This document shows, piece after piece, positions 45,240 through 55,346 of a stretch of DNA of 64,000 nucleotides. The notes under the pieces are model-generated. The model was not told where the DNA came from. It ran no database searches and worked only from the letters and a program-made list of their open reading frames with translations. The DNA is from Pseudomonadota bacterium (lineage in GTDB: Bacteria > Pseudomonadota > Gammaproteobacteria > Steroidobacterales > SZUA-146). Position 1 is the stretch's first letter, and every line of letters begins with the position of its first letter. A program made the position numbers and the translations under genes. The stretch lies in assembly GCA_039028935.1 (NCBI GenBank), contig JBCCHD010000019.1, positions 1 to 64,000 on the forward strand, in the 5' to 3' direction.

Positions 45240-47534
45240 ATGCTTAGAGCAAAATTTTTCGCGCTTGCGGCGGCGGTGTGGTGCGCAAATATGGCGTTCG
45301 CTCAAACGAGCGAACCTCCGGCCGACGACAAACTCGAAGAAGTGCTGGTTACGGGTGAGAAAATCACCCGCTCTCAGCAGGATACTCAAACCAGTGTGGC
45401 GATATTCGATGAGGTCGAGTTGGAGCGTCAGGACATCCTCGATGTAAAAGACGTGATCGATCGCACCGCCAATCTAGCCACGACTGAAGGGTCACGTTTT
45501 ACCATACGCGGCATCGACAGTCTTAACGTAAGTGGCGCTGGACTGGCCGACCTAGCCACGATCTATGTGGACGGCTCACCTCTTCCACGAGATGCCACGC
45601 TCGCCGGTCCGCTCGATGTGTGGGATCTTCAGCAAGTCGAGATCTTTCGCGGCCCTCAGTCTACGTTACAGGGCCGGAACGCGTTGGCCGGCGCCATCAT
45701 CTTAAACACTGTGGACCCAGGCTATGAATGGTCCGGGCGCGCCCGAGCAATTTTTGGCACCAAAGACGGTTCACGACGGCTGTCCGGTGCATTCGGTGGT
45801 CCGATCGTTGAAGACCAGTTCGCATTTCGCCTGTCCGCTGAATCGTCGGTGGGTGAGGGCTTTATTACGAACGTGACGCGAAACGATTTTCCGGACGAGC
45901 GCGAGACGGTGACGCTTCGCGGCAAACTGTTGTGGGAACCATCTCAGATCGATGACCTACGCGTGTTACTGTCGTATACCTACGACGATCGTGAGTTTGG
46001 CGACTCCTTGTTTTCGCTCGAAGTCCCCGATGCACGTGAACAGCGCCTGATGTTCGCCAATCGCGACACGCGCGACGAGGTTGAGCTTAGTATTGGCGTA
46101 TTGACCATCGACTATGATTTTTCCGAGCGCTTTTCGCTCACATCGATCACGGCGGTTAACGACACCGCTCGAATCTTTGAGGGCGATGGTGACCGAACGG
46201 CCGTCGATACCGAGTTTAGCGTTTCCGACTCCGATACCACCACCACAACACAAGAGCTCCGATTTGCGTATGATGGCGACCGCCTTAAGGCCGTGTTCGG
46301 TGGCTACTTTGCCAACATCGATACACCAAATCGTATTGCTGACGCGGTACTCAATCTCGATGTCATTGAGGATTTGGGTTTGGTCAATCAGTTGGTCACT
46401 ATTCTCAGTGTGGATTTAGCCACAGCACAAGCCCTGTCTGCGTTTTACACCAACCCTGTGACCATCCGTGCCGTCAGCGACAACCCCGTTGAAATCGATT
46501 CGATGGCACTCTTTGCCGACTTTTCGTATGCACTGAGCGATCGGTTTACGCTCTACGGCGGCTTTCGCTTGGATCAAGAAGAACAGGTCATCACCACCGG
46601 TAATGAAATTATCGCAGACCGCAACTCGCTGCCTGACCCGGTCGCCATTGGCAATCCGTTTGGCCCATTGGTGAGCCTCATCAATGATTTTCTGGTAGCA
46701 GAGGCCGAGCGAGCCACCTCTGAACCGGTTACCACTCAATCGCCATCGTTCGACGCATTTTTGCCAAAGCTCGGCGTCGGCTGGGACTTCGCCGATAATC
46801 AAAGCGTGAGCCTCACAGCTCAGCGTGGCTACCGATCGGGCGGCGTCGGAGTTAACCCAGCACGTGCAGCGTCGTTTAATTTCGATCAGGAGTTCATTTG
46901 GAATTATGAACTGGCCTACCGCAGTCAATGGTTGGACCGCGCGCTCACGGTCAATGCCAATGTCTTTTACATCGACTGGGAAGATCAGCAAGTCAGCGTT
47001 CAGTTAACCGGAAACGTCTTTGATCGCGAAACACAAAATGCAGGTAGCTCGCGGATTTACGGTTTCGAAGTGGAATCGCGGTACAAACTGGATCGCAACA
47101 CCGAACTCTATGGTTCCATCGGTTTTGCCGACACGCGATTTAACGATTTTTTCGTTAACGTCGACGGTTTGGTGCTCGATTTGGCCGGCAATGAATTTTT
47201 CTTCGCACCGAAACGAACGGTCGCCCTGGGCTACACGCGACGCACAGACGATGGCTTCATCTTAAATCTGAATGCTAACTACAATTCGTCATCGTTCCCA
47301 CGCGCGGACCGCCCGCAGACCGAACGCGCAATCGACCGACGCGTGCTGGTCAATCTGCGCGCGGGTTGGGAAAACGAACGATACGGCATTTACGTAACCG
47401 GCCGAAATCTGCTGGACGAAGACAACATTCTCACGCTCACGCCGTTTGATCCACTGCTCACCTCAAACGAACCCGAATTTGCCCGCGCCAGCGCACCTCG
47501 CACCTTTGCGCTTCAGCTCGAGGCGCGATTCTAA
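45240..47534 (+). CDS. TonB-dependent siderophore-type receptor
   Basis: The 764-residue outer-membrane receptor has a signal peptide (ending MAFAQTS), TonB-box-like EEVLVTGEK, a plug (RFTIRGIDSLN, TIYVDGSPLPRDA, QQVEIFRGPQSTLQGRNALAGAIIL) and a 22-strand-type barrel ending ALQLEARF. It imports a ligand, most likely a ferric siderophore, using TonB energy. A Fur box 30 bases upstream and the divergent DUF3649-PepSY-DUF3325 genes support an iron role. It is clearly related in plug sequence to the receptor at 24311-26461 (shared SQQDT/SLQDT and FRGPQSTLQGRN/LRGPQSTLSGRN), implying an old duplication. Confidence 0.94.
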   Translation: MLRAKFFALAAAVWCANMAFAQTSEPPADDKLEEVLVTGEKITRSQQDTQTSVAIFDEVELERQDILDVKDVIDRTANLATTEGSRFTIRGIDSLNVSGAGLADLATIYVDGSPLPRDATLAGPLDVWDLQQVEIFRGPQSTLQGRNALAGAIILNTVDPGYEWSGRARAIFGTKDGSRRLSGAFGGPIVEDQFAFRLSAESSVGEGFITNVTRNDFPDERETVTLRGKLLWEPSQIDDLRVLLSYTYDDREFGDSLFSLEVPDAREQRLMFANRDTRDEVELSIGVLTIDYDFSERFSLTSITAVNDTARIFEGDGDRTAVDTEFSVSDSDTTTTTQELRFAYDGDRLKAVFGGYFANIDTPNRIADAVLNLDVIEDLGLVNQLVTILSVDLATAQALSAFYTNPVTIRAVSDNPVEIDSMALFADFSYALSDRFTLYGGFRLDQEEQVITTGNEIIADRNSLPDPVAIGNPFGPLVSLINDFLVAEAERATSEPVTTQSPSFDAFLPKLGVGWDFADNQSVSLTAQRGYRSGGVGVNPARAASFNFDQEFIWNYELAYRSQWLDRALTVNANVFYIDWEDQQVSVQLTGNVFDRETQNAGSSRIYGFEVESRYKLDRNTELYGSIGFADTRFNDFFVNVDGLVLDLAGNEFFFAPKRTVALGYTRRTDDGFILNLNANYNSSSFPRADRPQTERAIDRRVLVNLRAGWENERYGIYVTGRNLLDEDNILTLTPFDPLLTSNEPEFARASAPRTFALQLEARF

Positions 47535-47600
47535 GCCTTTGAACAATCGATGCACTCAGCGAAATGTGGCTCGTTGAGTGCATCCGATTGACACCAAAGA

Positions 47601-47622
47601 CGATTGCCGCCGGTGGCAATCG
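47601..47622 (-). terminator. Hairpin after M23 peptidase gene
   Basis: An 8-bp stem (CGATTGCC at 47601-47608 with 47615-47622) lies eight bases past the M23 gene stop on the minus strand and is followed by a short TCTTT. A second imperfect inverted repeat at about 47551-47582 faces the TonB receptor. Both may terminate the convergent transcripts; T runs are weak. Confidence 0.45.
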
Positions 47623-47629
47623 CGCGACG

Positions 47630-49042
47630 CTAGTTGTACGCACTGGGTCCAGGCGGTCCTAAGAACATTTGCTGCAAAAACGGCAAATCGAGGAAATTCA
47701 CCACGCCATCGCTGTTAAAGTCCGCGTCTTCCAGAGTTGACAAAAACGCCGTGGAGAATGCCGAAATATCCAGGAAATTGACAATGCCGTCGTTATTAAG
47801 ATCGGCGTCACAGGCATTGCCATACCCATCCCCATTGCTGTCTTGCTGGCCGGCATTCGCGCGATCAATGCAGTTGTCTTCCTGATCCGCTACACCGTCT
47901 CCATCGCTGTCGAGGCCAGCGGCGATGAGGTCAAATTCGCGACTATACGTTTCGCCCTCGTAATCGGCTTCGAACGTCCAGGTGCCCAAGGGTTGACCGA
48001 TCAAGTTACCCGTCCAATACCAATAGGACGCGGCATAGTGTGGCGCATCGCTATTATGATCCCAGTTAAACAGCAAACTGCCATCCGGTTTGCGCACTCG
48101 GTAGTTCGTGGTTTGTGTATTGAGTTGATCGCGATAATAGACCGACAGGTAAATGGTCTCACCCGGTATAAAGGTGTTGCGAGTGTTGGTAATGGTCGGC
48201 GTCGGGCAAGTTTGAAAGGCCGGCGGTGCCGTTCCGGTGCGCATTGCATTAATCGCCGAATCGTAATACTCGCGCTGCTCCGCCCACCAAGAATCCACGT
48301 TAAGGCTGTTGCAAACACCTGCATACGGTTCAATTAAATTATTGTTGGCATCGTACACTTCAAGGTGCAAATGCGGCCCGGTTGAGCTTCCCGAACTGCC
48401 GATAATACCCAGCCTTTCGCCCGACACCACCGTCTCGCCCACCGCTTTGTCGATCACCGAGCCATTTTTTAAGTGGCCATACCACGCAATAGAGCCATCG
48501 GCGTGTTGGATAAACACCGCGTTCCAGGGATCGTTGTTAAACCCGCAGTTGCGATCGAAATTGCCGTCTGATCTTCCGATGATCGTGCCCGCAGCGGCCG
48601 CCACAACGGCCACCTGATCGGCGTCCATTTTATTCCAGGCAAACGGCCAAGTGAAAAAGTCGACCCCCTGGTGATTGTAACCGGAAGTCAGGTCGTAAGA
48701 GCGCGCGCCACAGTTGTAGTCCAATAAGGCATTTGGGAAAGTGGGATTTTGATCAACGAAATTTGAAATGCCGTGGAAACCGTAGTCATTGAGTGAGGGA
48801 GCCGCAGCCAGCGGCCAGTCGAAGGACACGCTGCCGGCCTGTCGCTCAGCCAGCTTACCGTCTTGCTTCAGTCGCTCGATGTGGCGATTGAGCATCGTCT
48901 GAATCGAATCACGCTGTGCCGGACTGATGTGATCCTGTGGCAATACCCCTTCGACAACACCGCCACCGTCCGGTGCCCGCTGATCTGCCTTTACCAAGCC
49001 GATAGCGCTTACGCAAATCAATAGAATCAGTAGCTTATTCAT
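47630..49042 (-). CDS. Secreted M23 metallopeptidase with dockerin-like tail
   Basis: The 470-residue product has a signal peptide (MNKLLILLICVSAIGLVKA) and a LytM/M23 zinc-peptidase domain with YNHQGVDFFTWPF (first His and Asp ligands) and SSTGPHLHLEVYD (HxH ligand and catalytic His), plus a Cys pair nearby. A beta-rich domain (about 285-375) leads to the thrombospondin type 3 repeat and two dockerin-like loops, ending PPGPSAYN. M23 enzymes usually cut peptidoglycan cross-links or Gly-rich proteins. A tail identical in plan to that of the subtilase suggests a secreted or surface-held enzyme rather than a divisome factor. GTG 49045 is an alternative start. Confidence 0.9.
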   Translation of the reverse strand: MNKLLILLICVSAIGLVKADQRAPDGGGVVEGVLPQDHISPAQRDSIQTMLNRHIERLKQDGKLAERQAGSVSFDWPLAAAPSLNDYGFHGISNFVDQNPTFPNALLDYNCGARSYDLTSGYNHQGVDFFTWPFAWNKMDADQVAVVAAAAGTIIGRSDGNFDRNCGFNNDPWNAVFIQHADGSIAWYGHLKNGSVIDKAVGETVVSGERLGIIGSSGSSTGPHLHLEVYDANNNLIEPYAGVCNSLNVDSWWAEQREYYDSAINAMRTGTAPPAFQTCPTPTITNTRNTFIPGETIYLSVYYRDQLNTQTTNYRVRKPDGSLLFNWDHNSDAPHYAASYWYWTGNLIGQPLGTWTFEADYEGETYSREFDLIAAGLDSDGDGVADQEDNCIDRANAGQQDSNGDGYGNACDADLNNDGIVNFLDISAFSTAFLSTLEDADFNSDGVVNFLDLPFLQQMFLGPPGPSAYN

Positions 49043-49262
49043 CACATCCGTTCCCCTTATACGGCTTTGTGCATGGCTAATTCTATAGGCGTAACCGCGC
49101 TCGAAAACGGATCATACAGCGTGTAGTCGCCAATTCCTCCTCGCCCGGGATGTAACCAAAGAGCACGTAGTCACCGGCACCAAGTGTGCAAAAAAAAGCG
49201 CGATGCCCGTGTTACCGGACACCGCGCTGGGTTGGACTAACGGCGCGACAGCGCGTCGTCAT

Positions 49263-49760
49263 TTACGGCGTGGCGTGCCAGGCCTTCGACACCGCGAAGC
49301 TGTCCTCAAACCAATTCCAACTTTTCACCTTATCGTCGACGACGTGGACGCGAACGGCCCAACTGAACGTATCGGTATCCACGCCAGAGTGATTGGCAAT
49401 GGCGTTCATCGTCCCGATAAACACCGCCTGATCTCCATTGGCAAATTCGTAGTCGGTTGACCAGCTTGTGACCTTTAGGCCAGCACCGAATTTTGGAAGG
49501 AACTCATTGAGCACCACTTCTTTCGAGGCCCAGGTGCCAATCCAAGGTAGCGCCGTATCACCCTCGTTGTGCCACACAAAATCGTCGCGCATGAGGTTGT
49601 TCAACGTATTCATATCACCTGATCCTGCCGCCATTAAAAACGCTTTAGCGACAGCCAGCGTTTGCTCGCTCTGCGTTGTCGCTTTCATCGGTGCCTCAGA
49701 TTCCATTGTCGAACACGCCGACAGCATCACCGCGCCGACAATAATCAACCACTTGTTCAT
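49263..49760 (-). CDS. SnoaL-like (NTF2-fold) lipoprotein
   Basis: The 165-residue product has a lipoprotein signal (VGAVMLSACS) and an NTF2-like domain of the SnoaL/limonene-1,2-epoxide hydrolase type: MNTLNNLMRDDFVWHNEGDTALPWIGTW and FANGDQAVFIGTMNAI. Such domains bind small hydrophobic molecules or are isomerase-like. ATG 49760 follows GGGAGAA. It lies 36 bases after the double SnoaL gene on the same strand and is probably co-transcribed. Function unknown. Confidence 0.8.
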   Translation of the reverse strand: MNKWLIIVGAVMLSACSTMESEAPMKATTQSEQTLAVAKAFLMAAGSGDMNTLNNLMRDDFVWHNEGDTALPWIGTWASKEVVLNEFLPKFGAGLKVTSWSTDYEFANGDQAVFIGTMNAIANHSGVDTDTFSWAVRVHVVDDKVKSWNWFEDSFAVSKAWHATP

Positions 49761-49796
49761 TCGAATTCTCCCTTTATGCCCTTGTGAATTACAAAA

Positions 49797-50567
49797 TCAA
49801 AACTTGCCGCTGTTGGCCCATTCTTGCTGCGGCGGAACGGGCTCAGATGCATCCCAATGCTCGACTATTTTCCCATCTGCGAGTCGGTACAGATCCGTTT
49901 GCGCATAGAGTTGATCGCCCTGAGTGACTCGACTCAGCGTCGCCACGAAATGACCAGAGCCGATGAGTAAGACCACCTCGTCATACCACGAGCGATCCGC
50001 CTCCCCCAGCATGGTTTCAAAAGCGTGCAATCCATCTTTGAGGGTTAAGCTATGCTGGATGCAGTCGGGGTGAATATACGTAGCCGCGCGCTCCGGACGC
50101 CCCTCGCGCATCAAGACATCATGAATCATGTCTCGCACAATTTCTTTGTTCGCATCGGTTTCGTCGACGTGCTCGACGACCGTCTCACCATCAATTTGCG
50201 TATGACCCGACGGCGTGGTCCCGTCAAACGCGGCGATGACGTCCCAATGTTCGATAATCTTGTCGTGTTCGTCCGTATCAAAAAAATCCATGGTGACCCA
50301 CTCGGCCTCGCCATTATTCAAACTCTGATAGGCATGAACAAACACATGGGAGCCGTCCTCAAACGCCCTGAGAATAGTGATATCGCGAATCGGATTGCGG
50401 GCAATAAACGGTTCGAAAAACTCAACAAAGCCCTCTACCCCATCACGAACACCGGTGGAATGCTGCGTGTATCGATCGCCGGTGTACCGGGTAACGGCTT
50501 CTCGCGCGTTGCCATCACGAATACCCTCCATGTAAAGCGCTCGGGCATGTTCAATTTTCTGACTCAT
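49797..50567 (-). CDS. Tandem SnoaL-like (NTF2-fold) protein
   Basis: The 256-residue cytoplasmic protein has two SnoaL-like domains of similar plan: residues about 1-120 (YTQHSTGVRDGVEGFVEFFEPF ... KIIEHWDVI) and about 130-250 (CIQHSLTLKDGLHAFETML ... KIVEHWDAS). The repeat YxQHS...DG...F...EHWD shows internal duplication. These proteins often appear as predicted SnoaL-type polyketide-cyclase-like enzymes with unknown substrate. ATG 50567 follows GAGGATCC. Upstream the frame is open but that part lies in the divergent promoter region. Confidence 0.8.
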   Translation of the reverse strand: MSQKIEHARALYMEGIRDGNAREAVTRYTGDRYTQHSTGVRDGVEGFVEFFEPFIARNPIRDITILRAFEDGSHVFVHAYQSLNNGEAEWVTMDFFDTDEHDKIIEHWDVIAAFDGTTPSGHTQIDGETVVEHVDETDANKEIVRDMIHDVLMREGRPERAATYIHPDCIQHSLTLKDGLHAFETMLGEADRSWYDEVVLLIGSGHFVATLSRVTQGDQLYAQTDLYRLADGKIVEHWDASEPVPPQQEWANSGKF

Positions 50568-50796
50568 GGTCGGATCCTCAACGACTGTGTGATGAGCGGC
50601 AACGCCTAAAAGTGTAGCAGCGGCGATGCGGCAGGCAGTGGTAAATGCTGCACTGAATACGGTGAATATTGGACAGCAGGAACGAATCACATGGCCAGAA
50701 TCGGGGTCAAGCGATCCAAATCGGGTAGTATTTAGCCATCGAGCTGTCTGATCGACGCTCGAGGGCTCCACCCTACTTGAACACAACGGACGTTCA

Positions 50797-53700
50797 TTGG
50801 CAGACAATAGCAACAGTACTCAACGCTGGCAGCGCCTCAAATCGCTTTACGCACACGCATCGGGTCTTGACGGCGCGGCGCGCGAGGATTTTATCCGCAC
50901 AGAGCTGGCCGATGACCCCGAACTGCGTCTTGAGTTGGAGGCGCTGCTCGAGGCTGAGTCTGCAAAGACAAATCTCACGTTTGTGGGCGAAGCGATTACC
51001 GCAACCGCCTCTCAATTGTTTGATCGAGAAATTCAAACAGGCGCGCGTATCGGCGCGTATGAGATCGTGCGCGAAATTGGGCATGGCGGCATGGGTACCG
51101 TCTGGTTAGCCGCGCGCCGTGATGAGAGCTATGAAAGTTCGGTGGCGATCAAAGTCATGCATGGCCTATCAGGCCATCATTTACGCGAACGCTTTCTGGC
51201 CGAGCGGCAAATGCTCGCGAACCTCAATCATCCCCACATTGCGCGCCTACTCGATGGGGGCACGACATCGAACGGCGCACCCTACGTCGTCATGGAATAT
51301 GTCGAAGGGTTACCCATTGATGCCTATTGCGAGCAGAACGCGTTGAGTACATCGCGACGTATCGCGCTCTTTTGTCAGGTGTGCAGCGCCGTGCAATACG
51401 CCCACCGCAACCTGATCGTGCATCGCGATATTAAGCCGGACAATATTTTAGTAACACCAAACGGCGAGCCCAAATTGCTGGATTTTGGTATTGCCAAACT
51501 GATTGGTACGCGACTGGAAGAGCAAGCCGTCCAAACCGTGCTGGGGCAAAGCATGCTCACTCCCCAGTACGCTAGCCCTGAGCAGGTTCAGCACGGCACC
51601 ATTACGACGACCTCCGATATCTATTCACTGGGAGTGCTGCTCAACAAGCTCCTAACCGGGCGGCTACCGTACTCGCCTGACTCGGATGAGCTGTTGGCGT
51701 TGGCGCAGGCCATTGTTGATGATGAGCCCGTTCGGCCAAGCACCACGCATCCAACGTGTCGTGGCGACCTGGATAATATCGTTCTCAAGGCGCTGCGTAA
51801 GGCACCGGAAGCGCGCTACGCCTCAGCAGACGACTTGGCGGCCGATCTTAATCGTCACCTCGAGCGCCGCCCCGTTGAGGCGCGTCCCGCCACGATGCTG
51901 TATCGACTCGGGCGTTTTTACAGCCGCAACCCAATCGCTGTCAGCCTGGGAATATTGGCCGGCGTCGGGCTGGTTGGCGCGACGCTCTTTTCAACCTATC
52001 AAATGCAGCGTGCCATCGACGCACAGCGTGTCGCTGAGGCGGAACGCGCCATCGCGATTAACGAAATTCATCGCACTACGTTGCAAAACGCAAAAGAAGC
52101 ACTCGATAACCGTGACGGAGCGAGTGCGGCGCGCCTGCTCGGGCGTCTAGAGAATGATGATCGCCACTTCGCTTGGTCGTTAATGGCCAGTCAACTCGAC
52201 GACTCCATGATTTCGCTCAAGGACTCCACTATTCTCGCCACCGGTGTCCGGTCCGACGGTGCCTTACTTGCATTGCGCACAGACAGCACGCTGCTGTGGC
52301 ACCAAGGTGCAGGCACAGCCGACCAGACCTATTTCAAAACGGATCGTTTGGGTGAATCGAAAATCCAAGCAGCCGCGCTATCCTTGGACGCCCAACATGC
52401 AGTGATTGCACGACCATCGCAACAATTGGAATTTTGGCAGTTGTCGCGTGCCGGCCCGCCGGTTCTACGGGACACTCAGCCGCTCCGACGAAAACCAATC
52501 GATGTTGCCGTGACACGCGATGGTCGCCGCGCGGCGATTTTGTACGACAACCTGCTTGAGATCAATGTCGGCGCAAACCGCGAGCGCATCGAAATTCCGC
52601 TACCGGCAGGCGGCAAGCGCATCACGATGACCGGCGAAGGCAATTTTATTGGTGTTGTGTTTTTGCCCACAAGTCAAACTGCGTATCACCTCTACGCCGG
52701 CACCGGTGAGCGTATTTCACGAGCCGATGCGTATTCGCTCCACGCTATTGCCCTTTCCCCAAACGGCACACAGGTTGCCACGTCCGAAAGCGGCAATACG
52801 ATACGGCTGCGAGAAGCCGCATCGACGCGTGTGCTTGAACGATTCAGCGGCCATCGAAAAGGCGCGCCCGCCATCGTGTTTAGCGCGGACGGACAGCGCT
52901 TGGTCGTTGCCAGCGAGGATGGCTCGCTGCGAATTCACGACACGCGTGGCGTGACAGAACCAACCGTTTTACTTGGTATACAGTCCACACCTATACACGT
53001 GCACACAGATCGCTCTGGTCGTTGGATTGCCGTACAGTTTGCTGATGGCACTCGGTTATTCGATTCGTCGATTACGCGACACGACCATGCAAAGGGGCGA
53101 TGGCTATCACACCAAACCAATTCGGATTACATTGACACGCTCGACGAGTTTGGCCTGCTGCGTCGTTACGATAGCAGCACCTTGGCATTGTTCGATCAGG
53201 CGCCCATTGGCGCCATGGACGCCACCACGTTCACGCGGTCCGGCGACGGCCGGTACCTGGCAATGGGTGAGCGGGGTCGTGTGTTGATACTGGATGCGCT
53301 CACTCTTGAGCATACGGATACTTTGACTGTCGACGATGTGGACGTGAGGGCGCTGAGTTTTTCCCATGACAGTCAATTTCTGTCGACGCTAACGGATAAT
53401 GGCAAGCTCACTGTCACTGACCTGCACTCGGGCGAGCACCGCACGCTGCCATTGAGTTCTCCGATTCGTCATGCGCGCTTTACGCCTGACACGTTCGCGA
53501 TCATCTTCGCAGATTCGCACACGCTCTTCAGGCAAAACATCGGTTCCGATCAGGTTGAGCACGTATTCGAACGCACAGACGCGACGATACGCTCGCTCGC
53601 GCTCACTAAATCTGGCGAAAAACTGGCCACAGGGTGGAGCGACGGCTCCATAGAGATCCTGGATGCGCATTCGCTGGCGCCAGTCGGGCCATTTTCCGAG

Positions 53701-54792
53701 CGGATGGGCAGCGTGTCCGCTCTCGCCTTCTCACCCGATGCAAGCCTGATTGCCGCCGGATCGTCCGACGCCGAACTTTGGATATGGAATGTCGCGACGC
53801 GCCGACCGGTCCTCAATTTGCAGCCGGTTAGCGACGCATCGGTTGTGGACCTGTACTTTTCGAGTGACCCACGTCAGTTGGTCGCCAGCTTTGCGGATGG
53901 AACCGTCCAGCGTTTCGATAGCCGCGCCTTACGCGAACAGGTGGCGCATCGTCTCGCGTTTCACCAAGCCAAGAACACGCTGCGCGAACCCGTCGCCAAA
54001 CTGTTCCAAAATCAACCTGACGCACAGTCTGTCGCTCGTAGTTTGCGCGGTGACCGGTCATTTGACCACATCGGACGGCGCGCGCGACTCGCCCTGGCGC
54101 TTCATCCACCACCGATAGAGACTCTGCCCACTCCCGGTCACCTTAGCCGTGGCGCCCTGATCTTTGCAGGCAATGATGATCATGTGCTGTGTGCGCAACC
54201 GCAGGGGCTCGCCATGCGGTCGTCCTTTACCCTTGAAATGTGGGTGTGGCCAAAACCATTTGAGTATGGACAAACACCACTCGATTTGCGCATGCTGGTA
54301 AATAAAGAAGGCGAATACCAAATCGCGGTGCGTCCCGATGGCTCGCTCCACTGGACCTTGGCAACAGAACACGGCTGGATGGGATGGGTGCCTACTCGTT
54401 ACCGACTTGCTCACCACACGTGGTCTCACCTCGCCATGGTAAGAACACCCGATCAGATCCATTTTTATATCAATGGCGTACGTATTCAATCGCAACCGGT
54501 TTCATCCGTCATTGGCGACGCCCACCGCTACAAGAACGAGTTTCGTATCGGCGGTCGGCAGCACACACCGTCAAGTTTCTATGGACGCATCGATGAAGTG
54601 CGCGTCTGGTCACAGGCGCGTTCAGAACGCGATATACAACACTCTCTGTCGAGCGCGCTGTCGTCCAATGTTGAAGGGTTATCGGCCGCCTGGTCGTTCA
54701 ATGAGGGGAAAGGGGGCACTGCGCGCGATGTCACAGGGCGGCACGATGGTCACATTGTGGGCGCACGCTGGACCGGCGATCATACGGACTAA
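50797..54792 (+). CDS. Hanks-type Ser/Thr kinase with WD40-like and LamG domains
   Basis: This 1331-residue single-pass membrane kinase begins with a short helical region, then a kinase domain (about 88-360): GHGGMG loop, VAIK lysine (Lys119), HRDIKPDN (209-216), DFG (229-231) and a YASPEQ activation segment. All key residues are present. A transmembrane helix follows at about 379-400, then some 700 residues of WD40-like beta-propeller repeats, then a concanavalin/LamG-like domain (about 1130-1310; FTLEMWVW, WSHLAMVR, FYINGVR, FYGRIDEVRVW). The start appears to be TTG 50797 with a weak binding site. It probably links an extracytoplasmic ligand, perhaps a glycan, to intracellular phosphorylation. 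Confidence 0.9.
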   Translation: MADNSNSTQRWQRLKSLYAHASGLDGAAREDFIRTELADDPELRLELEALLEAESAKTNLTFVGEAITATASQLFDREIQTGARIGAYEIVREIGHGGMGTVWLAARRDESYESSVAIKVMHGLSGHHLRERFLAERQMLANLNHPHIARLLDGGTTSNGAPYVVMEYVEGLPIDAYCEQNALSTSRRIALFCQVCSAVQYAHRNLIVHRDIKPDNILVTPNGEPKLLDFGIAKLIGTRLEEQAVQTVLGQSMLTPQYASPEQVQHGTITTTSDIYSLGVLLNKLLTGRLPYSPDSDELLALAQAIVDDEPVRPSTTHPTCRGDLDNIVLKALRKAPEARYASADDLAADLNRHLERRPVEARPATMLYRLGRFYSRNPIAVSLGILAGVGLVGATLFSTYQMQRAIDAQRVAEAERAIAINEIHRTTLQNAKEALDNRDGASAARLLGRLENDDRHFAWSLMASQLDDSMISLKDSTILATGVRSDGALLALRTDSTLLWHQGAGTADQTYFKTDRLGESKIQAAALSLDAQHAVIARPSQQLEFWQLSRAGPPVLRDTQPLRRKPIDVAVTRDGRRAAILYDNLLEINVGANRERIEIPLPAGGKRITMTGEGNFIGVVFLPTSQTAYHLYAGTGERISRADAYSLHAIALSPNGTQVATSESGNTIRLREAASTRVLERFSGHRKGAPAIVFSADGQRLVVASEDGSLRIHDTRGVTEPTVLLGIQSTPIHVHTDRSGRWIAVQFADGTRLFDSSITRHDHAKGRWLSHQTNSDYIDTLDEFGLLRRYDSSTLALFDQAPIGAMDATTFTRSGDGRYLAMGERGRVLILDALTLEHTDTLTVDDVDVRALSFSHDSQFLSTLTDNGKLTVTDLHSGEHRTLPLSSPIRHARFTPDTFAIIFADSHTLFRQNIGSDQVEHVFERTDATIRSLALTKSGEKLATGWSDGSIEILDAHSLAPVGPFSERMGSVSALAFSPDASLIAAGSSDAELWIWNVATRRPVLNLQPVSDASVVDLYFSSDPRQLVASFADGTVQRFDSRALREQVAHRLAFHQAKNTLREPVAKLFQNQPDAQSVARSLRGDRSFDHIGRRARLALALHPPPIETLPTPGHLSRGALIFAGNDDHVLCAQPQGLAMRSSFTLEMWVWPKPFEYGQTPLDLRMLVNKEGEYQIAVRPDGSLHWTLATEHGWMGWVPTRYRLAHHTWSHLAMVRTPDQIHFYINGVRIQSQPVSSVIGDAHRYKNEFRIGGRQHTPSSFYGRIDEVRVWSQARSERDIQHSLSSALSSNVEGLSAAWSFNEGKGGTARDVTGRHDGHIVGARWTGDHTD

Positions 54793-54817
54793 GTGTGCGC
54801 GGCATGCCGCGAAAACG

Positions 54818-55330
54818 TTAGCCGCGTGGAACCTGCACGAGGGTAGCTTCAATTTCATGCATGAGCCCCGCCCGAATACTGCCTTCCTCGCCAAGATCGC
54901 TCGAATAGTGCGCCGCCTCGTCTTCGGTCAATGCCCGCGCTTTGAGCACACCAACTAACGTGACCGTTTTACCCGCGATGTCGGTCGGTACGAAAAAACC
55001 ATAGTCTTTAAACGCAACTCGAATCGTGGCTTCACCGTCTTGAGCAACGAAAAAGCAACCTTTTTTCTGACACACCTTTTTTACGGCCACGCGCAAGGCG
55101 AATGGATTATCGAGATGATGGTCAGCCGCCTCGAGCACCGAATGCAGTGATTGCACGACCATCGATTTATCCAATTTGTCGCCAAATGTTTCGGCGTGTT
55201 CATCGGACTCCACCGGTTCGGATAAACGAACAACAGCCGACGGTTCCTTGGGTGCACTATTGTCGGCAGTTAACGGGATGGTTATCGCCAACATCACAGC
55301 CAGTGCCACCCATTCCTTAAAAAATTTCAT
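54818..55330 (-). CDS. DUF4920-like exported protein
   Basis: The 170-residue product has a signal peptide (MKFFKEWVALAVMLAITIPLTA) and a domain resembling DUF4920 proteins, with KKVCQKKGCFFVAQDGE (paired Cys) and TIRVAFKDYGFFVPTDIAGKTVTLVGVL; OB-like fold expected. ATG 55330 has TAGGAGA upstream. It lies 16 bases after the membrane protein gene, so both are one operon, and it is convergent with the kinase gene. The conserved Cys pair could bind metal or form a disulfide. Function unknown. Confidence 0.78.
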   Translation of the reverse strand: MKFFKEWVALAVMLAITIPLTADNSAPKEPSAVVRLSEPVESDEHAETFGDKLDKSMVVQSLHSVLEAADHHLDNPFALRVAVKKVCQKKGCFFVAQDGEATIRVAFKDYGFFVPTDIAGKTVTLVGVLKARALTEDEAAHYSSDLGEEGSIRAGLMHEIEATLVQVPRG

Positions 55331-55346
55331 GCCGTATTCTCCTATT

